Notes: generated from the sequence alone by a model not told the origin. 53,270 nucleotides of DNA from Blastochloris sulfoviridis (GCF_008630065.1 NZ_VWPL01000023.1:1-53270); one strand, 5' to 3'; positions 1 through 9,939 are shown, counted from the first letter of the stretch. Translations and numbers: made by a program.

Positions 1-232
1 GACCACCGCCGGGCCGCCGCACCCGGCCGACCGCGAATTCCTCGCCGGCCCGCAACTCGGCCAGCCCGCGCCCGATCGCGCTGCGCGCAATCCCGGTGGC
101 GCGCATCACCGCCGTGACGCCGCCGCGCCCCGCAGCCAGCGCTTCGGCCGCCGCGAACCGGCGCCGGCCTCGCTCGTCGAGAACGTCACAGAGCGCCTCA
201 AAGCGCAGGCGGATGGCCGATTCGTCAATCAC
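1..232 (-). mobile_element. ISAzo13-type transposase, N-terminal part, runs off the left edge
   Basis: Reading the minus strand from a GTG at 230-232 gives an open frame of 77 codons that continues past base 1. It contains phrases typical of ISAzo13-family transposase N-termini, such as RLRFEALCDVLDERGRRRF, a segment ending GGVTAVMRATGIARS, and GRVRRPGGG just before the edge. This is the DNA-binding front part; the DDE catalytic region lies outside the window. The frame has no stop, so the copy may be intact. The IS end probably lies near 280-300, directly beside the end of the ParB-like gene. The family call rests on remembered similarity. Confidence 0.7.
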
Positions 233-300
233 TCAAACAGGCTACGAAATTGCCCGCCGGCCCGGAATCCCTTCCGGCCCGCAATAGACCCCACCTCGAT

Positions 301-1257
301 TCACTTGTTCGTGGTCAATGCCTTAGCGTCATCCGCTACCACGGCATCGTCACCGTCATGATCTGCCGCCGCGGCTCGGGCGTCATCGACCTCGATCGGC
401 GCCGCCTCGATCCACTTCCAGCCCTCGGCGGCGATCGTGGCAGCTTCCGTGGCCAGCTTCTCCGCCACCATGCGGTCGATGAGGGCAACGTCCTCCAGCC
501 AGCCGCCGTCATCGCCCTGGAACAGGTCGCGCAGCACGGTGCCGCCGGCCTCGACATAGGCGGCAACGCCGATGAACTGGGCCCGCTTGTCGGCGGCGCG
601 CACCGCGCCCTCGGTCAGCATGCGGCGGATGACGTAGGGCTGTCTGTCATGGGTCCGCTGCAGCCGCTCGAACGCCTGCTCCTGGCGGGCGTGGTCACCG
701 GACACGGTGAAGGCCATCAGCTGGTCGAGCGTCAGGCCGTCCTCGGCATAGACCTCATGCAGCCTGGGCGACACCGACGCCAGCTTGAGGCGCTGCTTGA
801 CCACGTTCACCGAGACGAAGAAGGCGGCGGCGATCTCCTCCTCGGACTGGCCCTTCTCGCGCAGCGCCAGGAAGGCACGGAACTGGTCGAGCGGATGGAG
901 CGGCGCGCGCTGGACGTTCTCGGCGAGCGAGTCCTCCTCGGCAATGCCGCCCTCGCGCACCACGCACGGCACCGGCGCGGTCTTGGCGAGCCGCTTCTGC
1001 TTCACCAGAAGCTCGAGCGCCCGGTAGCGCCGGCCACCGGCGGGGATCTCGAACATGCCGGTCTCGACGTCGGCCTCATTCACGACTGCCCGGACGCTCA
1101 AGCCCTGCAGCAGGCCGCGGCGGGCGATGTCCTCGGCGAGCTCCTCGATCGAGACGCCGGCCTTGACGCGCCGGACGTTGGACTGGCTGAGGATCAGCTT
1201 GTTGAAGGGGATGTCGCGCGAGGACGAAAGCGTGATCTTGGAACCTTGAGTCGCCAT
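301..1257 (-). CDS. ParB-like partition/chaperone protein, possibly shortened
   Basis: The 318-residue product has the ParB N-terminal domain. The arginine-rich nucleotide-binding box GGRRYRAL is at about residues 74-81 and the second box ENVQR at 113-117. A helix-turn-helix-like stretch (EEEIAAAFFVSVNVVKQRLKL) follows. I chose ATG at 1255-1257 because conserved ParB sequence begins soon after it; the frame stays open upstream to 1425 but reads as low-complexity sequence. ParB-like proteins of mobile elements that resemble this one are often far longer. Here the recognisable part stops near residue 285 and an Asp/Ala-rich tail ends beside the ISAzo13 copy, so loss of the C-terminus is possible. 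It is probably an island or plasmid gene rather than the chromosomal parB. Confidence 0.8.
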   Translation of the reverse strand: MATQGSKITLSSSRDIPFNKLILSQSNVRRVKAGVSIEELAEDIARRGLLQGLSVRAVVNEADVETGMFEIPAGGRRYRALELLVKQKRLAKTAPVPCVVREGGIAEEDSLAENVQRAPLHPLDQFRAFLALREKGQSEEEIAAAFFVSVNVVKQRLKLASVSPRLHEVYAEDGLTLDQLMAFTVSGDHARQEQAFERLQRTHDRQPYVIRRMLTEGAVRAADKRAQFIGVAAYVEAGGTVLRDLFQGDDGGWLEDVALIDRMVAEKLATEAATIAAEGWKWIEAAPIEVDDARAAAADHDGDDAVVADDAKALTTNK

Positions 1258-1452
1258 GGCGGATGCTCCGTGACGGGCGGCCGAGAGCCTGTCTCTCGCC
1301 CAACATCCCGTCACGAGGCACGGCGCCGCCCTCGTCCTCGAAGGCAGCGCCGCACAGCCGACAATCAGCAAAGGCGGACAGTCGCAAAGCCGGAGACCCG
1401 GTGTTGCGGGGAGCCGTAACACCACAAAGCCGGACCTCCGGCACCACGAGCA

Positions 1453-2649
1453 TCAGGCGGCCTTGTCGAGCAGCTTCTTGGCCCGGGCCTCAAGGTCGAG
1501 CCGGGCGTCCTGGTGCGGCTTGTCGCGGGCAAAGGCGGTGATGCCCTGCACGAAGTCGAACACGCTCTCCGGCTTCCTGCCTTCCTCGGCCAGCACCGTC
1601 TCGATGATCTTCGCGGTCTCAGCCTTGGAAAAGCCCCGTTTGCGCAGGAACTCGGTGCGGTCGTCGTCATTCTTCGCGACGATGCGCTCGCGCGCCGCCT
1701 TGATGCCGTTGACGAACGGCAGGGCAGAGGAATTGGCAAACCGGGTCAGCGCCGGCGCCGCCTCATGCGCGAAGCGTGAAGCGGCGTACTTCGAATGCCG
1801 GATGGTGATCTCCTCGAAGTCCTCGACGCCCCACAGGTTGCGGTTCTGGCACACCGCGCGGAGATAGAAGCTGGCGATGCCCAGCGTCTTGGCGCCGACC
1901 TCGGAGTTCCAGCAATAGAATCCCCGGAAATAGAGATCGGGCGAGCCATCCGGCAGCCGCCCGGCCTCGATCGGGTTGAGGTCGTCGACCAGGAACAGGA
2001 ACACGTCGCGATCGGAGGCGTAGAGCGTCGTGGTATCCGTGGTGATGTCGACGCGCGGGTTATAGACGCCGGTCGACCAGTCGAGCACGCCTGGCACCTT
2101 CCAGCGGGTGTCGCCGGTGCCGTTGCCGGCGATGCGCTGCACGGCTGCGACGAGTTCATGGTCGAAGATGCGGCCATAGTCCGGGCCAGTGACGGCGCGC
2201 AGCTCGACGCGGCCGTCCTCGATCTCCAGCGTCTTGACCTGCTCGGCGCGATGCGAGGTGAGGCCGTACTGCAGATTGATGCCGGCGAGCGGCGCTGGCA
2301 GCTGGCGCAGATACGCCGCTGGCGCGCCGACCAGGCCCGCCAACTGGCCGAAGCTCCAGTGGGTCGGCGACACCGGTGCGTCCGCGCCCGGCAGCGTCAA
2401 GGTGAGGCGCTCGGCGTCGTCGCGGCTGGCCTCCACCCGGATCGCGGCGCTCTCCACCGTCCGCGTCCGGCTGCGCTCGGTGCGGCCGCGCACGGCGGCA
2501 AACAAATCCGACAGCGACAGGAACCGTTCGTCCGCCGGCCGGGAAAACCATTCCGACGACACCCGGCCATTCCGCGCGCCGCGGGTCACATCCACCCGAT
2601 AGCCGCTCCGCGCCTCACGCGCGGTGTCCAGAACCTCCACCTGGGCCAT
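1453..2649 (-). CDS. DUF932 domain protein (phage/plasmid-like)
   Basis: The 398-residue product resembles DUF932 / phage-plasmid-like proteins: a front segment with SEWFSRPADERFLSLSDL, then a middle with YNPRVDITTDTTTLYASDRD and FYCWNSEVGAKTLGIASFYL. The biochemical role of the family is unknown. It occurs on plasmids and integrative elements, often near ParB-like genes, as here where the ParB-like gene lies 195 bp downstream on the same strand. The ATG at 2647-2649 gives the MAQVEVLDTAREAR start. The frame is intact. About 270 bp separate it from the defence block to the right, with no convincing gene between them. Confidence 0.75.
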   Translation of the reverse strand: MAQVEVLDTAREARSGYRVDVTRGARNGRVSSEWFSRPADERFLSLSDLFAAVRGRTERSRTRTVESAAIRVEASRDDAERLTLTLPGADAPVSPTHWSFGQLAGLVGAPAAYLRQLPAPLAGINLQYGLTSHRAEQVKTLEIEDGRVELRAVTGPDYGRIFDHELVAAVQRIAGNGTGDTRWKVPGVLDWSTGVYNPRVDITTDTTTLYASDRDVFLFLVDDLNPIEAGRLPDGSPDLYFRGFYCWNSEVGAKTLGIASFYLRAVCQNRNLWGVEDFEEITIRHSKYAASRFAHEAAPALTRFANSSALPFVNGIKAARERIVAKNDDDRTEFLRKRGFSKAETAKIIETVLAEEGRKPESVFDFVQGITAFARDKPHQDARLDLEARAKKLLDKAA

Positions 2650-2922
2650 GGCACATCTCCATGACGGGCGCCGGAAGCCTCTCTCCCGACCCTCAACCCG
2701 TCATAGAGATCCGACTAAACTCTCACTTTCGGCATTGAGGGAGAGAATGACGTGGTCTTGGCTCCAACCGTGCAGAATGGCGCTTAAGCTTCGGCCGCGG
2801 AAGCAGCCCATGAACACCACCGGCTTACCCCTCGCATTCGCCGTGAGATCAAGCGGCTAATCGACCGCAGCTGAGACTTCAACGGCCGTATCGCAATTCT
2901 GGCATCGGAACAGCGCCATCGA

Positions 2923-3639
2923 CTACATCTCGATCCAAAGATGGTCGATCAGAATTGGCTCGCGGCCGGCATCGCGCTTATGTGTCGACTGCAAGGAAGC
3001 AATCCGGGTCGCGCCATAGTGTGCCGCCAAGACCAGCTTGTCGTCCGCGGACCAACCTTGAACCGCTGTGGCAACCAGCCCATCGATCCATGCATCGAGC
3101 TGCGCATGCCAGAAGGGGATGTCGTGGCCCTGGACGTAGCCGATCATGCCCGCGCGGGCGTGCGCTGCGCCATGGTGACCTGCCTTGAAGCGCTGAATTC
3201 CGCCGGTCGAGCTGAACTGGCTAAACACATACTCACGCTCGTCACGATCCTTCCCGCTCGGGGTTGGCAGCCGTTTGCACTCTATAGGCAAGAGAGTGCG
3301 GTATTCGCTGTATTCGCGGCCGGAGATCCAAATGAGAGCCCCACTGGGTGCGACGACGAGATCGATGGAACGTCCCGCGCGAGCGTCATCAGGTTCCTCC
3401 CGGCGAAATTGCAGAAAATCCCAACCTGTTGAATGTCGGCTTACGCTATTCAGCCGCGCGCAGAGCTGTGCCGTCAAACCCGTTTCGCCAACCTGTGCAG
3501 GCCGCTTGGGATCGTCACGCCACCCGGGCAGTGCTGCAGCAATGAATCCAACCAAGGACGAAAGCCATTCACCCGGAAGATGAATGTTGGCGCCGAGCGT
3601 GCCGGCTTGCACCGAGGTCTCTTCTTCATCCGCCAGCAC
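2923..3639 (-). CDS. PD-(D/E)XK nuclease-like protein of the methylase operon
   Basis: The product is 238 residues if it starts at GTG 3637-3639. That start sits 1 base after the methylase stop and has an AGGGA ribosome site 7 bases upstream; an ATG at 3682-3684 would overlap the methylase end. A possible nuclease core is visible: SIDLVVAPSG with the Asp, followed about 35 residues later by LPIECKRL, which supplies the E-x-K of a PD-(D/E)XK site. I do not recognise the exact family. Its place directly after a DNA methylase, with coupled starts, suggests the cleavage or accessory subunit of a restriction-modification system; that role is inferred. Confidence 0.6.
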   Translation of the reverse strand: MLADEEETSVQAGTLGANIHLPGEWLSSLVGFIAAALPGWRDDPKRPAQVGETGLTAQLCARLNSVSRHSTGWDFLQFRREEPDDARAGRSIDLVVAPSGALIWISGREYSEYRTLLPIECKRLPTPSGKDRDEREYVFSQFSSTGGIQRFKAGHHGAAHARAGMIGYVQGHDIPFWHAQLDAWIDGLVATAVQGWSADDKLVLAAHYGATRIASLQSTHKRDAGREPILIDHLWIEM

Positions 3640-3640
3640 T

Positions 3641-6535
3641 CTAGAATCCCTGCGCCCGAAGATCTGTGAGGACATCATCGGCATCGCGCAACGCGATCGA
3701 CCGAGTCCAGAATCGGTGCCGATCCGGTTTCAACAGAAAAACGAAGCCCTGATCGTATAAGCGGGTGATGCGTGTGATCGTAAGACTGGAGCCGCGACGC
3801 TCATGCAACAACGCATTTAGCTTCGCCCGCAGCTCTTCGGCATCCGACCAATCGACAACGCCATCGCCGAACACGTACGCTCCGCATATGGCGCCGGCCC
3901 AATGATAGCGATCCAGGGCGCGCAACGGCTTGCGTGCATAGACGGCGTTGATCTGAGCAGTGAAGGTCTTGTCGAACGCGCCGAGCGCCTCCTTCGGCGC
4001 GACGCGCATCAACGCTGACCCCGTGCCCCGCCGGATGAACTCGCGCTGATAGTCGACAATATCCTGAGCGATGATGCGCTCATTGTCGCTGAGGTCGAGA
4101 TCCTCGTTCTCCGGATAAGGTAGTGCGAGAATGTCCGCCTGCAGGATTGCAGTGGCGCGCTGCACAAAGAGGCTGGCGCTGATCCCCGCGACATACGCCC
4201 TGAGGACGGTTTGCTCCTTTCGCAACCACGCCTCGACCGCCTTTAAGCGGGCAAGATCACGCTTCTTTGCCGCAAAACCCATTATGCGGTGTTTGTAGGC
4301 CAGATAGTGGCCTTGCCAGAGACCGTGATGAAGGTCCTCGTTTTCTTTGACCAGAAGGAGCGGAGGCGTGAACCGCTTGGCGGACCTAGGCCCCTCGATC
4401 GGCTGGTCGGGCACTATCTGCAGATGGGTGGCATCAATTCCGGTGTCGGACAGCGCTTTCGTCGGGAGCAGGGGCTGACCGACCAGGTGCTCAGCGGACC
4501 GCGATACATTCCCCCCACCTGCGATAAAGCCTTCACCGAAGTCCCAATCGTGGCGTGTTGCGATATCCCGTAGCGTTGGATATTGCCGAAGGCGCCCAAT
4601 CAAATCGTGCACGCGATTGCCACCGAGGAGGTTCGATCTCCATATATCGGCGGAGTCTCTGGCCACCGTGTTCCGCACCCAATGGAGATCGTAATAGTCG
4701 ATATCGAACCCTTGCTCCGCTGTAGCGCGCCCGTTGCGACGAAACACAGCGTGCAGGATACGCCCATCGGCAACAGGAACGACCGCCTCCGCGAGCACGA
4801 CAACGATCTTTGGGTCGGCTTCGCCCTTTTTAAAGAGGCCTCGAACCGAGACGAAGTCCAGGATCTCGCGCACACCCCAACGAGTGAAGACGCCACGCCG
4901 GAATGGAGCGACATTCTGGTTGTAGAGAACACCAGCTGGCTCGACCAAGGCCAGGATTCCATTCGGCACAAGAAGCTCCATCGCCTCATGCAGGAAAAGA
5001 TATGCGAGCTGCATATCCGCAAGCAGGCCATGGATCTTGGTGTAGGTGGCGTAGCTCCGCCTGGCACCCTCAGTCGTCAGAGTCGACTCGAACGGAGGGT
5101 TGCCGACCACCACTGCAACTGGTGCCTTGAGCAGCCCCTGTTCCTTGGCTTCAAAGAAGCAAATCCGGTGCAAGGTCACATCGGCCAACGGTGGGAAGAG
5201 CCTTACACTGGCGCGGATTTCCTCCGGCTGAAGGGCGTCACAGAGGCTGAGACACAAGCTGAATGCCGCAAGTTCGATGGCGCCTTCCTCGACGTCCACT
5301 CCGTGCACACGCTGCAGCAGCGGGCGTAGGTTGTCGACGCCAGGACGCGCCCATCCGTTGTGAAGTCGCCAGTGCAGCACCAGCCGCTTATAGGCTTCAA
5401 CCAGAAAGACGCCCGACCCACAGGCCGGATCGAGAATGACACCGTCACTGGCCATCAGCCTGTCCAGCCGCTCCCAGCTCAGAGTCTCCTCAAGCATCAA
5501 GCGAACCAGCGCTGGCGGTGTGTAGATTGAGGAGCTAGCGGCATCCTTGACGAAGAGCTGGTAGATGTTGCTGATCAGCTCTACAGGAAGGTCCCGGAAC
5601 GAATAGAGCCGCCATAGGCTAAGCTGACCTGTCGCATCCTCGCGGCCTTCGACCAACCGCGCGTAGTTCGCCAGTTCGCTGCTCGCAAGCAGCGCGGCGC
5701 GCTCCTCAGCGGTGAGGCGAAACACGTGGCCATTGAAACGCTCCTCCAGCATCTCGAGAAGCTTCACCAGAGCGGCACCATCACCCAGCACCTCGAAGAA
5801 GCGGTTCGCGTCTTTGCGCGCGCGCGCGAAATCCTTGGGAAGGAGAACCGAGCGCTCTTCGAGATAGGCTATGAGGAGCGCGAGGATCAGCAGTCGACGA
5901 CGCAGCCGTGGCTCGAGCAAATCGCTATCGGTGAGCTGCTTAGCAAGCGCGCGCACTTCCTCAACGAGCGTGCGGTGGGCTGACTTCTGAGCGGACAGCA
6001 TGAGATCACATGCGACGGGGTCATCCCAAATCGTGCCGTTCCGGATGCGCGCCGCATTCCACCACACGTCCGCTGCCGCGATGTCGGCACCGACGACCAA
6101 AGTGCGGATCGGTCGGCAAACCGGAGTATCTTGGGGACCGACAAAGTCGGGTTCGTGCGCGCAGCGGAACAGCTGAATGCGCCCTGGGGCGGCACGATAA
6201 ACAAGAGGCACACCTCCCCAGCTCCATAGCCGCTTGTGCAATTCGGCAAACTCGTCGTCATCCACTGCGGTGCTTGTGTCGAACACAAAAGCTTGCGCGA
6301 CCGGCGCGCGCCCGTGCCGCCCAGCCTCGAAGAACACGCCACGCGCACCGTAGTCGCGTGCTTTTTCCATGACCGCAACTTCCTCGGGCGCGCGTCCCGA
6401 CGGCTCATAACCGTCGACCGCCACCAGTCCGTCAACGTTCGGAAAGCCACGACCTTCGCCAATCGCGAACAGCCATTCCGCGTCGGAGCCCGGACGGTCT
6501 GGCTCGTCCAGAGTCATAGACGCCACCTGCGACAC
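3641..6535 (-). CDS. Large N6-adenine DNA methyltransferase (restriction-modification type)
   Basis: The 964-residue product carries the SAM-binding motif LDPACGSGVFLVEAYKRL near residue 368 and the N6-amino-MTase catalytic motif NPPF near residue 476. A roughly 350-residue N-terminal region precedes them, and a long C-terminal part probably contacts DNA. The layout resembles type IIG/Eco57I-like or class I methylases, but I see no fused nuclease motif at the N-terminus. The companion PD-(D/E)XK-like gene follows immediately, so nuclease and methylase may be split. Base composition (about 55% GC in a sampled stretch near 4.6 kb) is well below the roughly 70% of neighbouring core genes, which suggests acquisition by transfer. 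Confidence 0.82.
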   Translation of the reverse strand: MSQVASMTLDEPDRPGSDAEWLFAIGEGRGFPNVDGLVAVDGYEPSGRAPEEVAVMEKARDYGARGVFFEAGRHGRAPVAQAFVFDTSTAVDDDEFAELHKRLWSWGGVPLVYRAAPGRIQLFRCAHEPDFVGPQDTPVCRPIRTLVVGADIAAADVWWNAARIRNGTIWDDPVACDLMLSAQKSAHRTLVEEVRALAKQLTDSDLLEPRLRRRLLILALLIAYLEERSVLLPKDFARARKDANRFFEVLGDGAALVKLLEMLEERFNGHVFRLTAEERAALLASSELANYARLVEGREDATGQLSLWRLYSFRDLPVELISNIYQLFVKDAASSSIYTPPALVRLMLEETLSWERLDRLMASDGVILDPACGSGVFLVEAYKRLVLHWRLHNGWARPGVDNLRPLLQRVHGVDVEEGAIELAAFSLCLSLCDALQPEEIRASVRLFPPLADVTLHRICFFEAKEQGLLKAPVAVVVGNPPFESTLTTEGARRSYATYTKIHGLLADMQLAYLFLHEAMELLVPNGILALVEPAGVLYNQNVAPFRRGVFTRWGVREILDFVSVRGLFKKGEADPKIVVVLAEAVVPVADGRILHAVFRRNGRATAEQGFDIDYYDLHWVRNTVARDSADIWRSNLLGGNRVHDLIGRLRQYPTLRDIATRHDWDFGEGFIAGGGNVSRSAEHLVGQPLLPTKALSDTGIDATHLQIVPDQPIEGPRSAKRFTPPLLLVKENEDLHHGLWQGHYLAYKHRIMGFAAKKRDLARLKAVEAWLRKEQTVLRAYVAGISASLFVQRATAILQADILALPYPENEDLDLSDNERIIAQDIVDYQREFIRRGTGSALMRVAPKEALGAFDKTFTAQINAVYARKPLRALDRYHWAGAICGAYVFGDGVVDWSDAEELRAKLNALLHERRGSSLTITRITRLYDQGFVFLLKPDRHRFWTRSIALRDADDVLTDLRAQGF

Positions 6536-6575
6536 GCGGGCGCCCGGGGACTTCGGCTTGCTTGAACTCGTGCGG

Positions 6576-6917
6576 TCATTTCTGCCGTTTTTTTTTCGAG
6601 AGTGCGAAGCCTTCTTTGAGGAGATCGGTCATGCTGATCCCCTCGGACACGGCGAAGCCTTTGAACTCCTTCTTGAACTGGGAGCTGACCTTGAAGTTGA
6701 GCGACTCTTTTTCGCTCTCCAGCGCGCTGCTTTCGCTGCTGCTTTCGGTCCGCCTGCTGGCCAAAGCCGCCCCCCTTGGCACGGCGACTACCATTTCCGG
6801 CCGCGCGATGCGGTGCGCAGGGTACAGATTTCCATCTTTCTTGCAATCCAGAAAGCCATAAATCGTACTGTCCCGAAAGCCAGAAATAAAGAATTCTGGA
6901 TTGAGCGGTCGACCCAT
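6576..6917 (-). CDS. Small ribbon-helix-helix-like protein upstream of the methylase
   Basis: The frame encodes up to 113 residues from ATG 6915-6917; an internal ATG at residue 43 is an alternative start. The C-terminal 40 residues (NFKVSSQFKKEFKGFAVSEG then SMTDLLKEGFALSKKKRQK) look like a ribbon-helix-helix DNA-binding unit: a short strand with alternating hydrophobics, then two helices. The middle is a Ser/Glu-rich linker. It lies 40 bp upstream of the methylase on the same strand, so it may regulate the operon, as control proteins do in restriction systems, or act as an antitoxin. No specific family is recognised. The first residues may come from the neighbouring IS boundary. Confidence 0.5.
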   Translation of the reverse strand: MGRPLNPEFFISGFRDSTIYGFLDCKKDGNLYPAHRIARPEMVVAVPRGAALASRRTESSSESSALESEKESLNFKVSSQFKKEFKGFAVSEGISMTDLLKEGFALSKKKRQK

Positions 6918-6982
6918 GCATAGCCCACCGTAGACCGCTCACGCCTGTGCTATTCAGCCCGATGCCGAACTCGGTTTTTTGA

Positions 6983-8053
6983 TCAGGCGGCATCTGGGGT
7001 GACGGCGAGGACGAGGAGCGCCGGCGCGGCGTCGAGCATAGCGGCGGCAATCACCAGAACGAAAGCATCGTCGGTGCGAACGACGAAACCGGTCACGGTG
7101 GTCAGGGCCGCCAGCTCCCTCGGCGTGCCCACCCCGCACAGCACCCGCATCAAGAGGCCGAGATTGTAGCCGGCGACGTGGATCAGATACCGCTTGTGGA
7201 CATTGTCACGCCCGCGCAACCACGTCCGGCGCATGCCGCCGCGCTCCAGGGTGTGGGCGAAGCTGCGCTCGACGATCTCGCCGCGCAGCCGCATCGCCTC
7301 CCGGCCGACTTCCGATTTCAATCGCGCCCGGTTGGCATAGACCGCCGACCGGGCCTCCTCGTCGCCATGCCAGCGCAGATAGCCCTTGGGCGGCTTTGGC
7401 TCGGCGATCCGCGTCTGCCACGGACCGCCGTCGATCGCCTTCAGCACAGCGCGGGAATGATAACCTTTGTCGGCCACCACCTCGCAGCGATCCTCCGGCC
7501 TCAGTGCCAAGCCGAGCGCGGACAGCGCCTTCTCCGCCGCCGCCAAGGTCGGCGCGATCGTGGTGGTGTCGCCCTGATCGGCGGCATGGATCGGTGCCGC
7601 CACGATCGCGCCGGTGTCCAGATCGACCGCGTGCTCGGGCTTGTAGGCCAAGTGCGTGGAGCCGTCCTTCATCTTGGCGATCCTGGCATCGGGATCGGTC
7701 GGGCTGGTCCAGTCCGCGTTCGACAGCGTCTTGTCCTTGCGCCGACGCTGAAGCCGGATGAGGTCCTCGGTGGTGGGCGTCGCGATGCCGCTCGCCTTGG
7801 CCATCTTCTCCAGCATCTGGCGATACGTCTCGCCGCTGTCCCGCCGCACGATGGTGCGCAGCGCCGCGTTGGCCTCCATGGTCGAGTCGTCCACCCCGAG
7901 CCGCTCGCCCTTCACCAGGCCACGCTCGGCCAGCAGGGTCAGCACGAAGCCGAACACCTGCTCATGGACCTCGTGCGGCAGCCGCGAGCGGGTCTTCGAC
8001 AGCCAGGAATGATCCGGCACCTTCTCCCGCGAGCCAACCCTAAGCTCCTTCAT
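6983..8053 (-). pseudogene. IS1182-type transposase, 5'-truncated
   Basis: The frame gives 356 residues with clear similarity to IS1182-family DDE transposases: KVPDHSWLSKTRSRLP near the start, a segment with GVDDSTMEANAALR (first Asp), HAVDLDTGAIVAAPIHAADQ, VVADKGYHS (second Asp) and EIVERSFAHTLERGGMRRTW (Glu region). Full family members carry about 100 more N-terminal residues. Here the similarity begins only at residue 5, and the first codons overlap the last 14 bases of the DUF262 gene, so the element's 5' end has been lost at this junction. I see no terminal inverted repeat on the right side. Without its N-terminal DNA-binding part it is probably inactive. Confidence 0.8.
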
Positions 8054-9788
8054 TGGGCCAATTCCGCCCCTCGGCCAGAGCTTTCAAGGAGGCTCTGACC
8101 ATGTCCGCTCGGGTGCGCATGAACGCCTCGTAGTCGGCCCGGATTTTCTTCGTCCGCTCCTCAGGCGACGCGATCTCGAAGTAGCCTCCGACCTTTAGCT
8201 CCTCGAACGGAACGATATGCGAGCGGAGCCGATCGCGGACGACAGGCTCTCCAAGGTCAGCGCGGTCGATCCGTTCCGACAAATATTTCAGAGGCTCCTT
8301 GGCAGAGATGTTTCGGTTGGTGTTCATCGTGATGAGGAGGCAGTTCAAGGCGCGGCTGCTTTCCCGATCCGACAATCCGCCATCGTCCCGGAGCAGTGAA
8401 TCTGGAAACACATGGTGGTACTCACGATTTGCGAGCCGTTGGCGCGTCGCTTGATTCCCGTCTGCAATGTCGATGGCGCCCGCTTTGATTGAGGCGGCAA
8501 GTACGGCCCGCGCCAGCGTCTCCCTTCGCTTCGGCCAACCGGCTTGTATGAGTTCTTCAACAGATGGCAGCGGATAGTCGGCGTCATTGAACACTGGGAC
8601 TGCGTTGCGCGCCCCTGTCCCGGCGAGGAAGTCTCGGAGGCCGCGATAGTCTTGCAGCGACCGCGTAGCGGAGGCGTTCTCGTATCGGGACGTTATCGAA
8701 GATCGCCAGACATAGGATCGGATTGTAGCCCTGGCGTTGCCGTGCTCGTCGAGCTTCTTCGGCATGTATTTGTGCAGGGCTGCCAGGACCGGCATGATCG
8801 TCACGGTCGGCAAGCGTTGGCCGTCGAAGATGCACTCCTCCTCCAAGACCTGAACCGCCCAGTTGACACCGTCGAAAATCTCGTCCCAGGCGGCAGCGAC
8901 GTCCGAAAGATCGAGTTGGAAGAAGCTCGCTTGTGCGGGCGTTCGATCTGCCCGTAGCGCGGCCGTCTGAAGCACGATCTGCTCGGGCGAAACGTAACTC
9001 TCCAAAGCAGGGCACTTCTTCCGCAGATCAATCATCAAGTCGTGCATTGACTTGCCGGTTCGCGCCTCGAATTGCGCCACGATGATATCGAAGGCATTCA
9101 GCGGGACCGCGGATGTGTTCATCTTCACGAACACGTCCAATGCGGTGGCGGGTTTTGTCGCAACGTCGAGAACAAGCATCGGCAGGTTGAAGCGCTTCAT
9201 CTTCTCCTGAAGATCGCGTAGGGCGTTCTCAAGGTCCCTGCTGGCCTGCAGATCGCCTTGCACCGCTTGATCGCACCATTGTTGGCGCCGTGCCGAGATA
9301 TCTGAAGGTTGAAGTAGGGAAACCGGCGCGAGCCCGCGCGAGTAGACCTGAACAGCATCGTCGGCCCAAACTGGAAATCGACGACCATCCTTGTTGAGCC
9401 ATCGCTTGACGCGGGTTATGCGCGAAGGCGCGGTCCCGTCCTCATCCGGCTCCGGCGCCTTGAGCTGCACGAAAAGAGTCACGTCGTCATACAGATCGTG
9501 AAGGCTGCGCCATAAGGCGGTCAGCCGTTGCTGCCCATCAAGAAGATGTTCGGTACAGCGCTCAACGGGCGCCGGCGCGCCGGCAAGAGGGCGCGTGACG
9601 AAAGGCTCTCTCTCTCCGATTTCCAGAACCAGCGTCGATCCGATAGGAAGGTCACGAAGGATCGAATCAATCAGCGCGGCAATATTCTCGTAGTCCCACG
9701 CCTCGAATCTTTGGAACCGAGGCAATCTCAATTGCCCGCTGCGTACGCGGTTGAACCATGCTTCAACGCTGCGATCCCGTGCCTCCAT
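8040..9788 (-). CDS. DUF262/DUF1524 protein, GmrSD-like modification-dependent restriction factor
   Basis: The 582-residue product begins with a DUF262 ParB/Srx-like domain. It has LRLPRFQRFEAWDYENIAAL near residues 20-40 and the signature LLDGQQRLTALW near residue 83, the nucleotide-handling motif of GmrS/DndB-like proteins. The C-terminal third has EYHHVFPDSLL near residue 456 followed by ALNCLLITMNTNRNISAK, matching the H-x(n)-N pattern of DUF1524 HNH nucleases. In GmrSD-type systems this fusion cuts foreign DNA carrying modified bases. The last residues (RNWPNEGA) coincide with the IS1182 junction, so the natural C-terminus may be altered. Whether it works with the methylase to the left is not known. 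Confidence 0.75.
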   Translation of the reverse strand: MEARDRSVEAWFNRVRSGQLRLPRFQRFEAWDYENIAALIDSILRDLPIGSTLVLEIGEREPFVTRPLAGAPAPVERCTEHLLDGQQRLTALWRSLHDLYDDVTLFVQLKAPEPDEDGTAPSRITRVKRWLNKDGRRFPVWADDAVQVYSRGLAPVSLLQPSDISARRQQWCDQAVQGDLQASRDLENALRDLQEKMKRFNLPMLVLDVATKPATALDVFVKMNTSAVPLNAFDIIVAQFEARTGKSMHDLMIDLRKKCPALESYVSPEQIVLQTAALRADRTPAQASFFQLDLSDVAAAWDEIFDGVNWAVQVLEEECIFDGQRLPTVTIMPVLAALHKYMPKKLDEHGNARATIRSYVWRSSITSRYENASATRSLQDYRGLRDFLAGTGARNAVPVFNDADYPLPSVEELIQAGWPKRRETLARAVLAASIKAGAIDIADGNQATRQRLANREYHHVFPDSLLRDDGGLSDRESSRALNCLLITMNTNRNISAKEPLKYLSERIDRADLGEPVVRDRLRSHIVPFEELKVGGYFEIASPEERTKKIRADYEAFMRTRADMVRASLKALAEGRNWPNEGA

Positions 9789-9939
9789 GAGCGCCCCCTC
9801 GCCGACCGGTTGTGCATGCGAAGAAATACCATGAAGGGGAAGAACCGCATCCCTGGAATCCGCTACGCCGCCGTGACCGTCGCGATCTCATCGAGCCGCA
9901 CGCGCACTTTCGCCACGCCATTGTCCGCGGCTTTGGTAA

